Both the position numbers and the translations under genes were made by a program. Shown here one piece after another: positions 26,514-35,705 of a DNA stretch of 64,000 bases. The notes below the pieces were generated by a model, which did not search any database, was not told where the DNA came from, and worked only from the letters and a program-made list of their open reading frames with translations. Location: positions 1-64,000 of the forward strand of contig JAFGWM010000032.1 of NCBI GenBank assembly GCA_016937155.1, given 5' to 3'. This DNA is from Deltaproteobacteria bacterium. GTDB lineage: Bacteria; Myxococcota_A; Polyangia; HGW-17. Position 1 is the first letter of the stretch. Every line of letters starts with the position of its first letter.

Positions 26514-27986
26514 ATGAAAATTTTAAATTTACTGGTGATGTTTATAGTTCTTTCTTCATGTGGTGGCGAAAAAAAAGAAACGCCTGTAAAAACAGAAAAT
26601 CAGCCAAATTCAGTTGATGTTAAAAATACAAAAACAAAAGAAGAGGTTGATTCCAAAAATAATCAACTTCAAATTAAAAAAGATCTTTCAACTCCAAAAA
26701 TTATAAAAAAAATCAAGGTACCTAAGACATATGATGAGAAGTTTGACGATCTTGCAAAAATCATTTCAGGTCTGAGGGTATCTGAAAACAGTCCCTATGC
26801 CGTGGTTATGAAAGAGAAATCATGGAAAGCTTATGAATATCGTATAAATGATCTGTGGAAATCAACTGTAGAGAAAAAAATGGGGATTATGCAAAAATGG
26901 TCTCAGCAGGAACTGTCTGATATTCATAAGGAGTCTGGTGTTCTCTTTTATCCCTTCTCGGGCCCTGACTTTCTTCATGCCCAGATTTTATTTCCATCTG
27001 CTGATGAAACTGTAATGATTGGTCTTGAACCGATTGGCTCAGTTCCGGATATCAATGAAATAAATAAAAACGGTCTGAGATCCTATCTTAAAAAAGTTGA
27101 AGCCACTCTGGAACATATTCTTAAATTATCATTTTTCAGAACAGTTTCCATGAAAGCTCAAATGTTTAATAAGGATTACAAGGAAATAGACGGAACTCTT
27201 CCAACCCTGATGTTTTTTATGGCAAGGATGGGAAATAAAATACTGAATATTGAAAAAGTTGTTATAAATTCAGATGGTAAGTTGGTTGCTGCTGCACAAA
27301 TGAAGTGGGATCGTCATGAAGCACTTGGAGAAAAATCTGATGTTTCAAATAAAAAATCACAAGTTACCGGTGATGACTCTGTTAAAAAATCTGAAAAACT
27401 GAAAGTTAAAAAAAATAAAAAAGCCGGAAAGACTCACAAGAAATATAAAAGAAAGAAAGGAAAATCCAGGAGAAGGAAGAAAAGAAAATCACGTGTAGTT
27501 GTTGCACCTGTATATGGAAACAGAATTACTTTTGAATCACCCGATGGAAAAACAAGAACACTGGTTTATTTCAGTATGAATCTATCAGATGGTGAATTTC
27601 ATAACATCGAGGGTCTTCAGAAACGTAAAGATGTTATGAATTACCTTAATTCCTTAAAAATTATAACCACATATGTAAAATCAGCTTCATATCTCATGTA
27701 CAAAAGTTATTTTGTGGTAATAAGAGATTTTATTCTTTCCAAAACAAAATATTTCCTTCAGGATGATTCTGGAATGCCAATAAAGTATATTTCCGGGGAT
27801 AAATTTACATCCACATTTTATGGGACATATTCCAAACCGATAAAATTATTTAAAATGTATACTCAAAAAGACCTCAAGAAAATATACCGGGAAAACAAAA
27901 ATATTAAGCGTCTTCCATTTGGAATTGGATATCATATTGTGAGGGGAAATTCCAATCTTCAGTTGTTTAAGCGAAAAAATAAATAA
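26514..27986 (+). CDS. Putative lipoprotein with Lys/Arg-rich segment
   Basis: A 490-residue protein with a lipoprotein signal (lipobox LSSC, Cys16). The start ATG at 26514 follows AGGAGAGAGGT; an in-frame TTG lies one codon earlier. After a Lys/Glu linker, residues about 75-260 look globular (FYPFSGPDFLHAQILFPSADETVMIGLEP). Next comes a very basic stretch at about 285-325 (KKSEKLKVKKNKKAGKTHKK, then KGKSRRRKKRKSR), and a second globular part with KTRTLVYFSMNLSDGEFHNI. The basic stretch could contact peptidoglycan, lipopolysaccharide or nucleic acid. I do not recognise a named family. Confidence 0.7.
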   Translation: MKILNLLVMFIVLSSCGGEKKETPVKTENQPNSVDVKNTKTKEEVDSKNNQLQIKKDLSTPKIIKKIKVPKTYDEKFDDLAKIISGLRVSENSPYAVVMKEKSWKAYEYRINDLWKSTVEKKMGIMQKWSQQELSDIHKESGVLFYPFSGPDFLHAQILFPSADETVMIGLEPIGSVPDINEINKNGLRSYLKKVEATLEHILKLSFFRTVSMKAQMFNKDYKEIDGTLPTLMFFMARMGNKILNIEKVVINSDGKLVAAAQMKWDRHEALGEKSDVSNKKSQVTGDDSVKKSEKLKVKKNKKAGKTHKKYKRKKGKSRRRKKRKSRVVVAPVYGNRITFESPDGKTRTLVYFSMNLSDGEFHNIEGLQKRKDVMNYLNSLKIITTYVKSASYLMYKSYFVVIRDFILSKTKYFLQDDSGMPIKYISGDKFTSTFYGTYSKPIKLFKMYTQKDLKKIYRENKNIKRLPFGIGYHIVRGNSNLQLFKRKNK

Positions 27987-28088
27987 TCTGATTCATCTTT
28001 TGTAATGCAAATTATCAGTGGGTATTGAACAGGATTCATGTGTGATTTTGAAATCTATGGTATGCTTTAGAAATATTGGGAGATTATA

Positions 28089-29399
28089 ATGAAATTATTA
28101 TATGGAGCATTGGTATTTTTTTTGTTTCCATCTCAGGCCCTTGGTAGAAATTATATAGAGGTAGGAAAGAAAGTAGGTGGAATTAAACGGTTTGACCCTT
28201 ATGCTATTTCTTCAGGAAGATATGTAAGCAGTCAAACCAGTGACGGTTTATATTTACCTGTAATTATTGATCTTAAAACAAACACCAGAACTGTATTGAA
28301 AAAACTTCATGAATATCTGAAAAATTCTAAAGATTCTGGCACTCTTTCTTACGCTGAACAGTTAAAACTGAAACTAGATGGAAAATGGAAAAAATGGTAT
28401 TCATCAAAAATTATTTCATTTGATGGTTTGAATATTGTTGGCCTTTTGCATCAGGGTGTTTCTCAGGGATTGAATGGTAATCCCTCATGTAAAAAATGCG
28501 GAGCGACAGCATTGAAGCATAAGAGAACCGGAAAATATTATTGTCCTGTCTGTAACAGATACCTTCTTCCTTCGAGTTATCTTAAAATAGTTGATAATTA
28601 CTATCTGGCCAGAGTAAATCTAAAATCAAAAAAATCAGAAACCATTAAAGTTGAAGGATCATGGCAAACCGGTGCAACTGATTTCAGAAAAAAAATAGTC
28701 TACATATGGAAAGAAAAAAAAATAAAATCAAAGAGGAAAAGAAAGATAAAAATTCTTCAAATAGATTTTGAAAATATGAAAAAACTTTCTGCAACTGAAA
28801 TTGATATGCCATACAGAGATAAAAATGGACATCTGACGGTGATGCTTTCGCGTACTGGGAAATATCTGGTGTTTTTCGAGTATGATGAATACTCAGATAC
28901 AAAAAAGAAAACAGGCTATCTTTCTTCTCCAACAGGACGTGCATTAATAATTAATACCTCTGAAATGAAATCTAGGAAAGTTGAAATACCGGTAACACCT
29001 TATGGCTTTGATATTGACGAAAGTACTAATCTCCTTGCAGTAGGGAGTAATCAAGCTGGTGAATTATGGATTATTAATCTGATCAAAGGAAAAACCATCA
29101 AAAAAATAAAAATTGCGAGGGGTGTTTTTCACATGGTATTCAGCAGAAATTATAAGTACCTGTATGTCTTCAATAAAAGAACTTTTGATACATACCTCTG
29201 GAAAAACCTGAAAAAAACTAATAGTTTTAAGGTATCCAAATTATGCAACGGTGTTGAAAAATTTCTGGCATCTGAAAAAATGATTTCATTTGGTGATTCA
29301 GGAAAGGCCATAATAGGAGTCATAAAAAAAAGTAAATATGGTCCCTGGGGATCCTCATCTTTTGATGACGGTTTTCAGATTTTGAATTTGAAAGAGTAA
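28089..29399 (+). CDS. Exported beta-propeller-like protein with zinc ribbon
   Basis: A 436-residue protein with a signal peptide (MKLLYGALVFFLFPSQALG). Residues 134-155 form a two-CxxC knuckle (CKKCGAT...KYYCPVCNRYL), typical of a zinc ribbon, which is rare in exported proteins. The C-terminal half carries blade-like repeats of the propeller type (YLVFFEYDEYSD, LLAVGSNQAGELWIINLIKG, YLYVFNKRTFDTYLWKNL). It follows the lipoprotein gene by 102 bases, and the Nudix gene starts one base after its stop. The promoter and partners are unclear. The function is unknown. Confidence 0.7.
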   Translation: MKLLYGALVFFLFPSQALGRNYIEVGKKVGGIKRFDPYAISSGRYVSSQTSDGLYLPVIIDLKTNTRTVLKKLHEYLKNSKDSGTLSYAEQLKLKLDGKWKKWYSSKIISFDGLNIVGLLHQGVSQGLNGNPSCKKCGATALKHKRTGKYYCPVCNRYLLPSSYLKIVDNYYLARVNLKSKKSETIKVEGSWQTGATDFRKKIVYIWKEKKIKSKRKRKIKILQIDFENMKKLSATEIDMPYRDKNGHLTVMLSRTGKYLVFFEYDEYSDTKKKTGYLSSPTGRALIINTSEMKSRKVEIPVTPYGFDIDESTNLLAVGSNQAGELWIINLIKGKTIKKIKIARGVFHMVFSRNYKYLYVFNKRTFDTYLWKNLKKTNSFKVSKLCNGVEKFLASEKMISFGDSGKAIIGVIKKSKYGPWGSSSFDDGFQILNLKE

Positions 29400-29400
29400 A

Positions 29401-29787
29401 ATGATAGATGTAGTTGCGGGAATAATTTTCAGAAACAAAAAAATATTTATTTCAAGAAGACCTGAGTCATCTCACATGGGCGGATACTGGGAATTCCCCG
29501 GAGGAAAGATTAATCATCTGGAGACACCGGAAGCCGCTCTGGAAAGAGAATTAGTTGAAGAACTTGGTATTAAAACAAGAATAAAAGATTTTATTCTTGA
29601 GACCAGATGGAAATACCCGGAAAAGGAAGTGAATCTGATGTTTTTTGAAGTTGAATGGCTTGAGGGTCAGATCATTCTTTCTTTTCATTCAGAATACAAA
29701 TGGGTTTCTCCAGAGGATTTGAATAACTTTGAGTTTCCTCCTCCGGATAGAGAAATCGTTGAATATCTGGAAAAATCCAACTTCTGA
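29401..29787 (+). CDS. mutT: MutT-type Nudix hydrolase
   Basis: A 128-residue Nudix protein with the box GX5EX7REUXEEXGU intact (GGKINHLETPEAALERELVEELGI, residues about 39-62). The start has VVAGIIFRNKKIFISRRPESSHMGGYWEFPGGK, which fits the MutT/8-oxo-dGTP diphosphatase group, and the TRWKYPEKEVNLMFFEVEW strand also fits. It would remove oxidised nucleotides in the cytosol. The start codon is one base after the upstream stop, so translation is probably coupled. It converges with the radical SAM gene 4 bases away. Other Nudix substrates cannot be excluded. Confidence 0.85.
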   Translation: MIDVVAGIIFRNKKIFISRRPESSHMGGYWEFPGGKINHLETPEAALERELVEELGIKTRIKDFILETRWKYPEKEVNLMFFEVEWLEGQIILSFHSEYKWVSPEDLNNFEFPPPDREIVEYLEKSNF

Positions 29788-29791
29788 GATT

Positions 29792-30889
29792 CTAAGTGGT
29801 TTTGTTTTGTGGGTGGAGTATTTTGTAATGGCACCATACAGGTTCATTTTTTTCAGTGTCCCGTATGTGCAGAGAATTACCCTGACATACAGAAAACTGA
29901 TTACAGTCCTTGCAAATTCCAGTTCTTAGCCACTCCCGGTTTCTGAATATTTCATATCTGTTTTCCCAAACTGTTACAAAAGAATCAGTATTTATATTTC
30001 CCTGTGACATCCATTCAGGAAGGTTTGGACAGGCACTGATGGAACCATCTGCCATAATTCCTGAAATATTTATTCCTGCCCTGCAAAAATATGGTGTATC
30101 TCTCAGTTGTTTCTCATATTCCCATCCTAGCCATCCCTCCTCACTCAGGTTTACTACAACATTTTCCTCTTTACCACGCAACTGGAGTTTTATCATTTTT
30201 TCCACAAGAATTCTAAATTCGTCCTCTGAAAGAAGAACTTCCCTGTTGAGCGCTGCTCTTCCAGATGGAAAGATGTTAAATACTCTCCAGTATTTTGCTC
30301 CGGAATTTTTTACTATTTCATATGTTTCTTCCATATGCTCAAGTGATCTGGGAGTTACACATGTTATTGCTTCCACAACTGGAATTTTTTGTTCAGTTAG
30401 AAATGAAAGTGCGTCAACAGCCCTTTTATAACTTCCTTTTCTATTTCTAAGCCAGTCATGAATTGCTTCTGGCCCATCAAGAGAAACGACAATACTTGAT
30501 ATACCGGTTTGTATTATTTTTATGGCAGCTTTTTTGTTCAGGATATAACCATTTGTAACCATACCTGTTCTGTATCCAAGTTGTGATGCATAGCCAAGAA
30601 CTTCAAAAAGGTCTTTTCTGACAAGTGGTTCGCCACCTGTAACCACAAGCATAATTCCTCTGGGATCCCACCTTTGAGCAATTTCATAAAAAACACTTTT
30701 AATTTTTTCTGTCTCCACTCCTTTTATTTCAGGATCTGCTGAGCAATCACTTCCACAGTGTAGACAGGATAGATTACATTCCCTTGTTGTTTCCCAGAAA
30801 AGATATCTCAATTCATGAAGATCAGTTTCAAATTTAGAATATAATTTCCACTTCATATCTAAAAAAGAATGTACAAGATTTCCAAACAT
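29792..30889 (-). CDS. Radical SAM/SPASM-domain protein
   Basis: A 365-residue radical SAM enzyme. The cluster motif CNLSCLHC (Cys38, 42, 45) is followed by MLVVTGGEPLVRKDLFEV, the GGEP SAM-binding motif. The C-terminus has SPASM cysteines (FCRAGINISGIMADGSISACPNLP; CKDCNQFSVCQGN), which would hold auxiliary Fe-S clusters. This plan is shared by PqqE, anSME and peptide-modifying enzymes and by the haem enzymes AhbC/NirJ, so the target may be a protein or peptide. No precursor peptide is obvious nearby. The start follows AGGAAG. It is the last gene of the grpE-dnaK operon, 8 bases after the zinc ribbon gene. That link to chaperones is unusual. Confidence 0.85.
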   Translation of the reverse strand: MFGNLVHSFLDMKWKLYSKFETDLHELRYLFWETTRECNLSCLHCGSDCSADPEIKGVETEKIKSVFYEIAQRWDPRGIMLVVTGGEPLVRKDLFEVLGYASQLGYRTGMVTNGYILNKKAAIKIIQTGISSIVVSLDGPEAIHDWLRNRKGSYKRAVDALSFLTEQKIPVVEAITCVTPRSLEHMEETYEIVKNSGAKYWRVFNIFPSGRAALNREVLLSEDEFRILVEKMIKLQLRGKEENVVVNLSEEGWLGWEYEKQLRDTPYFCRAGINISGIMADGSISACPNLPEWMSQGNINTDSFVTVWENRYEIFRNREWLRTGICKDCNQFSVCQGNSLHIRDTEKNEPVWCHYKILHPQNKTT

Positions 30890-30897
30890 TGTTCTTC

Positions 30898-31479
30898 CTA
30901 ACTGTATTTATACTGTAAAATCCAGATGAAAAAAATAGCCACAAGAACCATAAAAAAAATAAAAATCCAATTGGTTCCCTTTTTTTTTGATTTTTCTCCC
31001 ACAGGAACCATGGACATCTGAGATAAAATAGTCAGTTGACGAATTCGTCTGGTGGTGTCGACACCATTTTTAATCTTCAGGTTTCTGTAGGCAATGGCAG
31101 CATCATTTAATGCTCCTTCGTTGAAGCATTTTTCCAGAAAATTATCATGGGATTCATCTGATACCGGTATGTTTTTTATGAGTTCCCACTCTGTTTTTAA
31201 ATTTGGAAAATTATTAAAAAAATCGGATGGTTCCACCCAGTTATTAAAAATCAGTCCACACTTGGTACATGAATTTTCATTGAGTTTTTTCCACCCGCAC
31301 CGTGGACAGATTTCTTCGGATTTTTCCAGAGACTTTACTGTCTGTTTTGAACCTGGATAATTAAACGAAGCGCTACAGTTATTACATATCAGATAGATTT
31401 CACCATCAATGGAATTAATCTCAGGATTTGTGGATTCAGATGAGCATTCCGGACATTTGAATTTTATTTCCAGATTCAT
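30898..31479 (-). CDS. Zinc-ribbon protein with C-terminal membrane anchor
   Basis: A 193-residue protein. The N-terminal half has four CxxC pairs in two ribbons: FKCPECSSE...LICNNCSA (residues about 8-36) and EICPRCGWKK...SCTKCGLIF (about 57-80). These look like MJ0042/DZR-type zinc modules. A helical region follows (GALNDAAIAYRNLKIKNGVDTTRRIRQL), and the last 25 residues form a membrane helix (WIFIFFMVLVAIFFIWIL), so the zinc part faces the cytoplasm. It overlaps the site-2 protease gene by 4 bases (ATGA), which suggests coupled synthesis and perhaps a complex with that protease. Function unknown. Confidence 0.75.
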   Translation of the reverse strand: MNLEIKFKCPECSSESTNPEINSIDGEIYLICNNCSASFNYPGSKQTVKSLEKSEEICPRCGWKKLNENSCTKCGLIFNNWVEPSDFFNNFPNLKTEWELIKNIPVSDESHDNFLEKCFNEGALNDAAIAYRNLKIKNGVDTTRRIRQLTILSQMSMVPVGEKSKKKGTNWIFIFFMVLVAIFFIWILQYKYS

Positions 31480-32447
31480 GTCATTCTCATGGGTACAGGC
31501 ATAAAAATTATAATAAAAATAACAAGTATAACTGTAACTGTAACTTTATTTCTGTGTTTCAGTGGTTCGTTATTAACCGGTGGATGGGAAATTCCACCGG
31601 ATAATTTTGATAATATGTATATCACTAACGGCCAGACAAACCATGGTGCGGCAGCATTTAAACCGGAGAAAAAAGCATCAGCAAATGAAATTCCACCGTT
31701 TATATTTCCAGAAAGAAGAAGTACCCTGAATTTCATTCTTACATAAGTGTCAAAAGCAATAAAACTTGCTATTACAGTACCAAACACAGGAAGAAATTTA
31801 TGAAGTAATGTACTGAATTTATTATATTTATTACCGAACCATCCGTGAGCGATATGTCCACCATCAAGTTGACCAATCGGTATAAGATTTATCATAGTTA
31901 TCAGCAAACCAATCCATCCGGCAAATGCTACTGGATGCATCATAAGGTCCCTGTTTCCTGAAGGCAGGTATTCCCCTTTTATGAAAAATTTCAATGAAAT
32001 ATACAATATACTGTTTCCTTCAGTCATCAGTTGATGTTCACGTTCCAAAGGAATGGAGGATACATCAGACATGGAAATTCCAATAATGAGAACTATAACG
32101 GCAACAATAAGTCCGGAAAGAGGTCCTGCAGCACCCACGTCGATCAGTGCTGAAGGTTTTGAAATTGGTTCCCTTATTTTAATTACAGCACCAAGGGTGC
32201 CTAACCCAAAGGGCGGAGGAAGAGGAATGAAGTATGGTGGCGATACATCAATGTTGTGTTTTCTGGCAGCTATGTAATGTCCCATCTCATGTGTGAGAAG
32301 TATAAGAAGAAGTGGAATAGAGAAAAACAGACCCTGATACCACTGATTAAGATTCACTCCGGCATAATTCATTCCCGTGACAGTTGTAGTCACTAAAGTG
32401 ACAAAAAATAAAATCACAGGGATTCGCCACTGAGAATTCTTAATCAT
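31476..32447 (-). CDS. Site-2 (M50) intramembrane metalloprotease
   Basis: A 323-residue polytopic membrane protein of the M50 family. The zinc site is HEMGH (residues 53-57) within a hydrophobic helix, and the third ligand is in [12 protein letters not shown] (about 190-203). Between them lie [21 protein letters not shown] and [16 protein letters not shown], typical of the group that includes plant EGY and bacterial relatives. There is no PDZ domain. It cleaves membrane-spanning segments of regulators or leftover peptides. It overlaps dnaK by 4 bases, so it belongs to the chaperone operon. I infer a role in a heat or envelope stress response, perhaps together with the zinc ribbon protein. 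Confidence 0.88.
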   Translation of the reverse strand: MIKNSQWRIPVILFFVTLVTTTVTGMNYAGVNLNQWYQGLFFSIPLLLILLTHEMGHYIAARKHNIDVSPPYFIPLPPPFGLGTLGAVIKIREPISKPSALIDVGAAGPLSGLIVAVIVLIIGISMSDVSSIPLEREHQLMTEGNSILYISLKFFIKGEYLPSGNRDLMMHPVAFAGWIGLLITMINLIPIGQLDGGHIAHGWFGNKYNKFSTLLHKFLPVFGTVIASFIAFDTYVRMKFRVLLLSGNINGGISFADAFFSGLNAAAPWFVWPLVIYILSKLSGGISHPPVNNEPLKHRNKVTVTVILVIFIIIFMPVPMRMT

Positions 32448-34270
32448 TTATCTCCGTCATCGGAAAATTCCCTGTAAATTACTTCACTGAACAGGTGAGC
32501 ACTGGTTTCAAGCCGCATAACAGCATCCTTCAGCGTTTCAATATTCTGGGATTCAATTTTATTCCTGCACCATTCAAGATCATCCTTGATATCCTGAATT
32601 TCCTGAGGGCCGAGAAGATCCATATACTCTTCAAGGGCTTTTTCTGTTGTATATACAAGAGTTTCAGCCTGATTTCTCAGTTCAACAATCTGTTTTTTCT
32701 TTCTGTCATCATCGGCATAAAGTTCAGATTCTGTTTTAATTCTATCTATTTCATCCTGAGTCAAGCCACTGGTTGGAGTAACCTTAATTTTCTGTTCTTT
32801 ACCGGTACCAAGATCCTTGGCAGAAACATTTAAAATCCCATTTGCATCCACTTCAAATGTAACCTGAATTTGTGGAACGCCTCTTGGTGCAGGTGGAATC
32901 CCAAGAAGCTGGAAATGCGCAAGGCTTTTATTGTCTTCAACCATCTCTCTTTCACCCTGCACAACATGAATATTTACGAATGGCTGGTTATCCATAGCTG
33001 TTGTGAATATCATGCTTTTTCGGGTGGGAATGGGAGTGTTTTTAGAAATGACTCTTGTGAAAATACCTCCGGAAGTTTCAACACCTATGGAAAGAGGAAC
33101 AACGTCAAGAAGAAGTATGTCTTCCACCTGTCCTTCAAGAATACCTCCCTGAATACATGCACCAATAGCTACAACTTCATCAGGATTAACACCCTTGAAA
33201 AGTTTTTTACCGAAGAACTGTTCCACCTTTTTCTGAACGAGAGGCATACGTGTCTGACCACCAACAAGGAGAATCTGGCTGATTTCCTTTATTGATACGC
33301 CGGCATCAATTATAGCCTGTTCACAGGGTTCAAGAGTTTTATCCACAAGATCAACGGTAAGTTCTTCAAAATCGGATCTTGTAATAGTTGTGATAAGGTG
33401 CTGAGGTCCTGATTCGTTTACAGTGAGAAATGGCAGATTTATATCAGTCTCATCTGTTGCACTTAATTCCATTTTAGCTTTTTCTGCAGACTCTTTAATC
33501 CGCTGTAAAGCCATATCCTGCCCCGAAAGATCAATACCGGTGTTTTCTTTGAAAATATTCATAAGATATTCCACCAGTCTTTGATCAAAGTCTTCTCCAC
33601 CCAGAAATGTGTTTCCATTAGTGGATCTTACCTGAAACATACCCATACTTATTTCCAGAATAGAAATATCGAAAGTACCACCACCAAGATCATATACAGC
33701 GATAATTTCATTATCCACATCGTTGTGAAGTCCATATGCCAGAGCAGCTGCAGTGGGCTCGTTCACGATACGTTTAACATCCAGACCGGCGATTTTACCT
33801 GCATCTCTTGTTGCCTGTCTTTGCGCATCATTAAAGTAGGCAGGAACAGTAATTACCGCTTCTGTAACCTCTTCTCCAAGATACTCCTCAGCTATTTCCT
33901 TCATTTTCGCCAGAATTATTGAACTTACTTCAATTGCACTGAAACTTTTTCCCCTGATTACAACCTGAGCATCCCCATTGTCCGAAGAAGTAATTCTGAA
34001 AGGAGATGTTTTTGCCATCTTCTGAACTTCAGAATCATCAAATTTTCTACCCATTAGACGCTTGACACTGTATACGGTATGCTCAGCATTGGCAACGTGA
34101 GCTCTTTTGGCCAGCTGTCCAACGAGTCTTTCACCACTCTCATTATAACTCAGCATTGAAGGTGTGGTTCTGGAGCCTTCCTTGTTTGGTATCACCACAG
34201 CTTTATCATGCTGCATCACAGCAACGCAGGAGTTCGTTGTTCCCAGATCTATTCCAATGAGTGTTCCCAT
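32444..34270 (-). CDS. dnaK: Chaperone DnaK (Hsp70)
   Basis: A cytosolic Hsp70 that binds unfolded peptides under ATP control with GrpE and DnaJ. Motifs are standard: [64 protein letters not shown] and [10 protein letters not shown], then the substrate domain ([34 protein letters not shown]). It has 608 residues, some 30 fewer than E. coli DnaK, and ends REFSDDGDK without the Gly-rich tail and EEVD-like end, so the lid is shortened. Its ATG directly follows the grpE stop (TAAATG). No dnaJ lies in the window. It overlaps the site-2 protease gene. Confidence 0.97.
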   Translation of the reverse strand: MGTLIGIDLGTTNSCVAVMQHDKAVVIPNKEGSRTTPSMLSYNESGERLVGQLAKRAHVANAEHTVYSVKRLMGRKFDDSEVQKMAKTSPFRITSSDNGDAQVVIRGKSFSAIEVSSIILAKMKEIAEEYLGEEVTEAVITVPAYFNDAQRQATRDAGKIAGLDVKRIVNEPTAAALAYGLHNDVDNEIIAVYDLGGGTFDISILEISMGMFQVRSTNGNTFLGGEDFDQRLVEYLMNIFKENTGIDLSGQDMALQRIKESAEKAKMELSATDETDINLPFLTVNESGPQHLITTITRSDFEELTVDLVDKTLEPCEQAIIDAGVSIKEISQILLVGGQTRMPLVQKKVEQFFGKKLFKGVNPDEVVAIGACIQGGILEGQVEDILLLDVVPLSIGVETSGGIFTRVISKNTPIPTRKSMIFTTAMDNQPFVNIHVVQGEREMVEDNKSLAHFQLLGIPPAPRGVPQIQVTFEVDANGILNVSAKDLGTGKEQKIKVTPTSGLTQDEIDRIKTESELYADDDRKKKQIVELRNQAETLVYTTEKALEEYMDLLGPQEIQDIKDDLEWCRNKIESQNIETLKDAVMRLETSAHLFSEVIYREFSDDGDK

Positions 34271-35002
34271 TTATTCTTCTCCGGGTGTTTCAGATGGTAC
34301 ATCGTCAGATTTTTCCTTAGTAACAGCAGGTCCTGGTCCTTTTGAAACCACTACTCTGGCGGGTCTGATTAATCTTTCCCCCAGTATATATCCTTTCTGC
34401 CACTGACTGATGACAATACCACTTTCGTAAAGATTGCTTTCCTCCTGAGCCATTGCTTCATGTACATTGGGATCAAACCGTTTTCCCAACGCATCCACTG
34501 GTAGAACATTCCATTTTTCAAGTGCTGTTCTGAACTGCTTCATCACCATCTCTATACCATTGAGCAGTGATTCAATATTTGCACTTTTCTGTGCGTGATC
34601 CATAGCCATTTCAAGATGATCCAAAACAGGTATAAATGAATCAAGAAGATCACTCTGTGCTCTGAAAATTCCTAATTCAGATGTTTTGCCGGATCTTTTT
34701 CTGAAATTTTCAAATTCAGCTGCAATCCTGAGTTTCTGATCTGTTTCAAATGCAAGTTTGGATTCAAGAGATGTTATTTTTTCCTGAAGTTCTTTAATCT
34801 CAGTATTTTCGGGTATATCATCAACCAGCAATTCTGAATCACTTATATCATTTTCATCAAAATTGTCCAGCTCATCAAGAACTTCTTTCTCAATTTTCGC
34901 AGTAAGATTAATATCTTGAGATTTTTCAACTACGCCATCAGTCTCAAAATTCTGCATCTGTGTCATTTCATCAGGAAAATCTTTATCATCAAAATCGGAC
35001 AT
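34271..35002 (-). CDS. grpE: Nucleotide exchange factor GrpE
   Basis: The DnaK co-chaperone that releases ADP. The 243-residue protein has a long acidic N-terminal extension (to about residue 70) of Asp/Glu-rich sequence, then a dimer coiled coil (ELQEKITSLESKLAFETDQKLRIAAEFENFRKRS). The beta-domain carries DSFIPVLDHLEMAMDHA, GIEMVMKQFRTALEKW and VLPVDALGKRFDPNVHEAMAQEES...GYILGERLIRPARVVVSKG, the GrpE signature. GGAGG lies 10 bases before the ATG at 35002 and 7 before a GTG at 35005; either could start it. It is the first gene of a five-gene operon: grpE, dnaK, protease, zinc ribbon, radical SAM. Confidence 0.95.
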   Translation of the reverse strand: MSDFDDKDFPDEMTQMQNFETDGVVEKSQDINLTAKIEKEVLDELDNFDENDISDSELLVDDIPENTEIKELQEKITSLESKLAFETDQKLRIAAEFENFRKRSGKTSELGIFRAQSDLLDSFIPVLDHLEMAMDHAQKSANIESLLNGIEMVMKQFRTALEKWNVLPVDALGKRFDPNVHEAMAQEESNLYESGIVISQWQKGYILGERLIRPARVVVSKGPGPAVTKEKSDDVPSETPGEE

Positions 35003-35025
35003 CACTTAGAATCCTCCATAATTAA

Positions 35026-35081
35026 AAATATTGTATACAAATAACATCGGGTTGATAATGTGGCAACAAAATACAATATTT
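35026..35081 (-). promoter_or_regulatory. grpE-dnaK promoter flanked by 11-base inverted repeats
   Basis: On the minus strand TTATCA (35058-35053), 17 bases, and TACAAT (35035-35030) form a likely promoter 28 bases before grpE. The arms AAATATTGTAT (35026-35036) and ATACAATATTT (35071-35081) are perfect inverted repeats, one over the -10 box and one upstream of the -35. The inner TTGTATACAA (35031-35040) is itself a 10-base palindrome. No CIRCE element is present. The layout suits a dimeric regulator binding both sides of the promoter. Confidence 0.5.
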
Positions 35082-35144
35082 CATACAGGCGAAATTTAAA
35101 ACACTAAAAAAATTACATAGAAAAATCAACTACTGGAAAGTGTC

Positions 35145-35705
35145 TCAGGGAATATATTTCAGGTGAACATCAATATTATCATCAGTTTGATTTATAACAG
35201 AGAAAACAATAACTCCCGAGGTAATGGCAACCACTCCTGTCCAGAAAATCCAGTTTTTCCACCACGGGGTTTTTTCATATTTATCCTTATTCTCTCTTTT
35301 AACCGGAGCCTGGTTTTTTTTCAGAAAAATATCGGTGAGGGAGACATTGAGGGCACCTCTTGGAGCCGGTGGCTGGAATGGACCGTGGATTGTTTTTTTA
35401 CCCACCACAAAAATTCCCTTTCCAGTGAGGATCACAAGCCAGTCAAGTCTGCGATTATGGAGTTGTTTTCTGATAAGACTTTCGGCCAATTTTCCAGGAA
35501 ATGAACAACAGCTTTTCAGCGTGGTTTCCAGTGCTTTTTTTTCTTTTTCCGGAAAGACAGCCTCTCCTCCCGTTGTGACTGTCGTAAGAACTCTCAGTCC
35601 AACAACAGTTCTTTCTGCAGCTCCGGAATCTTTCATATCAATGTTTATTGTTTCAATCACAGGGAGAGTTATAACATTTGTCAGTAAAAGAAATAAATAT
35701 GTCAT
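35145..35705 (-). CDS. Small exported protein with C-terminal membrane helix
   Basis: A 186-residue protein with a hydrophobic N-terminus (MTYLFLLLTNVITLPVI) that may be a signal peptide and a membrane helix near the C-terminus (WIFWTGVVAITSGVIVFSVI). The middle is alpha/beta (LKSCCSFPGKLAESLIRKQLHNRRLDWLVILTGKGIFVVG), ending in a short basic and Pro-rich loop. Its ATG overlaps the stop of the upstream FG-GAP-like lipoprotein gene (TAATG), so it is translated with it. It completes a three-gene unit with the PEGA protein. Family unknown. Confidence 0.65.
   Translation of the reverse strand: MTYLFLLLTNVITLPVIETINIDMKDSGAAERTVVGLRVLTTVTTGGEAVFPEKEKKALETTLKSCCSFPGKLAESLIRKQLHNRRLDWLVILTGKGIFVVGKKTIHGPFQPPAPRGALNVSLTDIFLKKNQAPVKRENKDKYEKTPWWKNWIFWTGVVAITSGVIVFSVINQTDDNIDVHLKYIP

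Noticed and set aside
35003-35144. CIRCE (HrcA) operator before grpE
   Set aside because: No TTAGCACTC-N9-GAGTGCTAA-like sequence is present; the repeats there have a different sequence and spacing.
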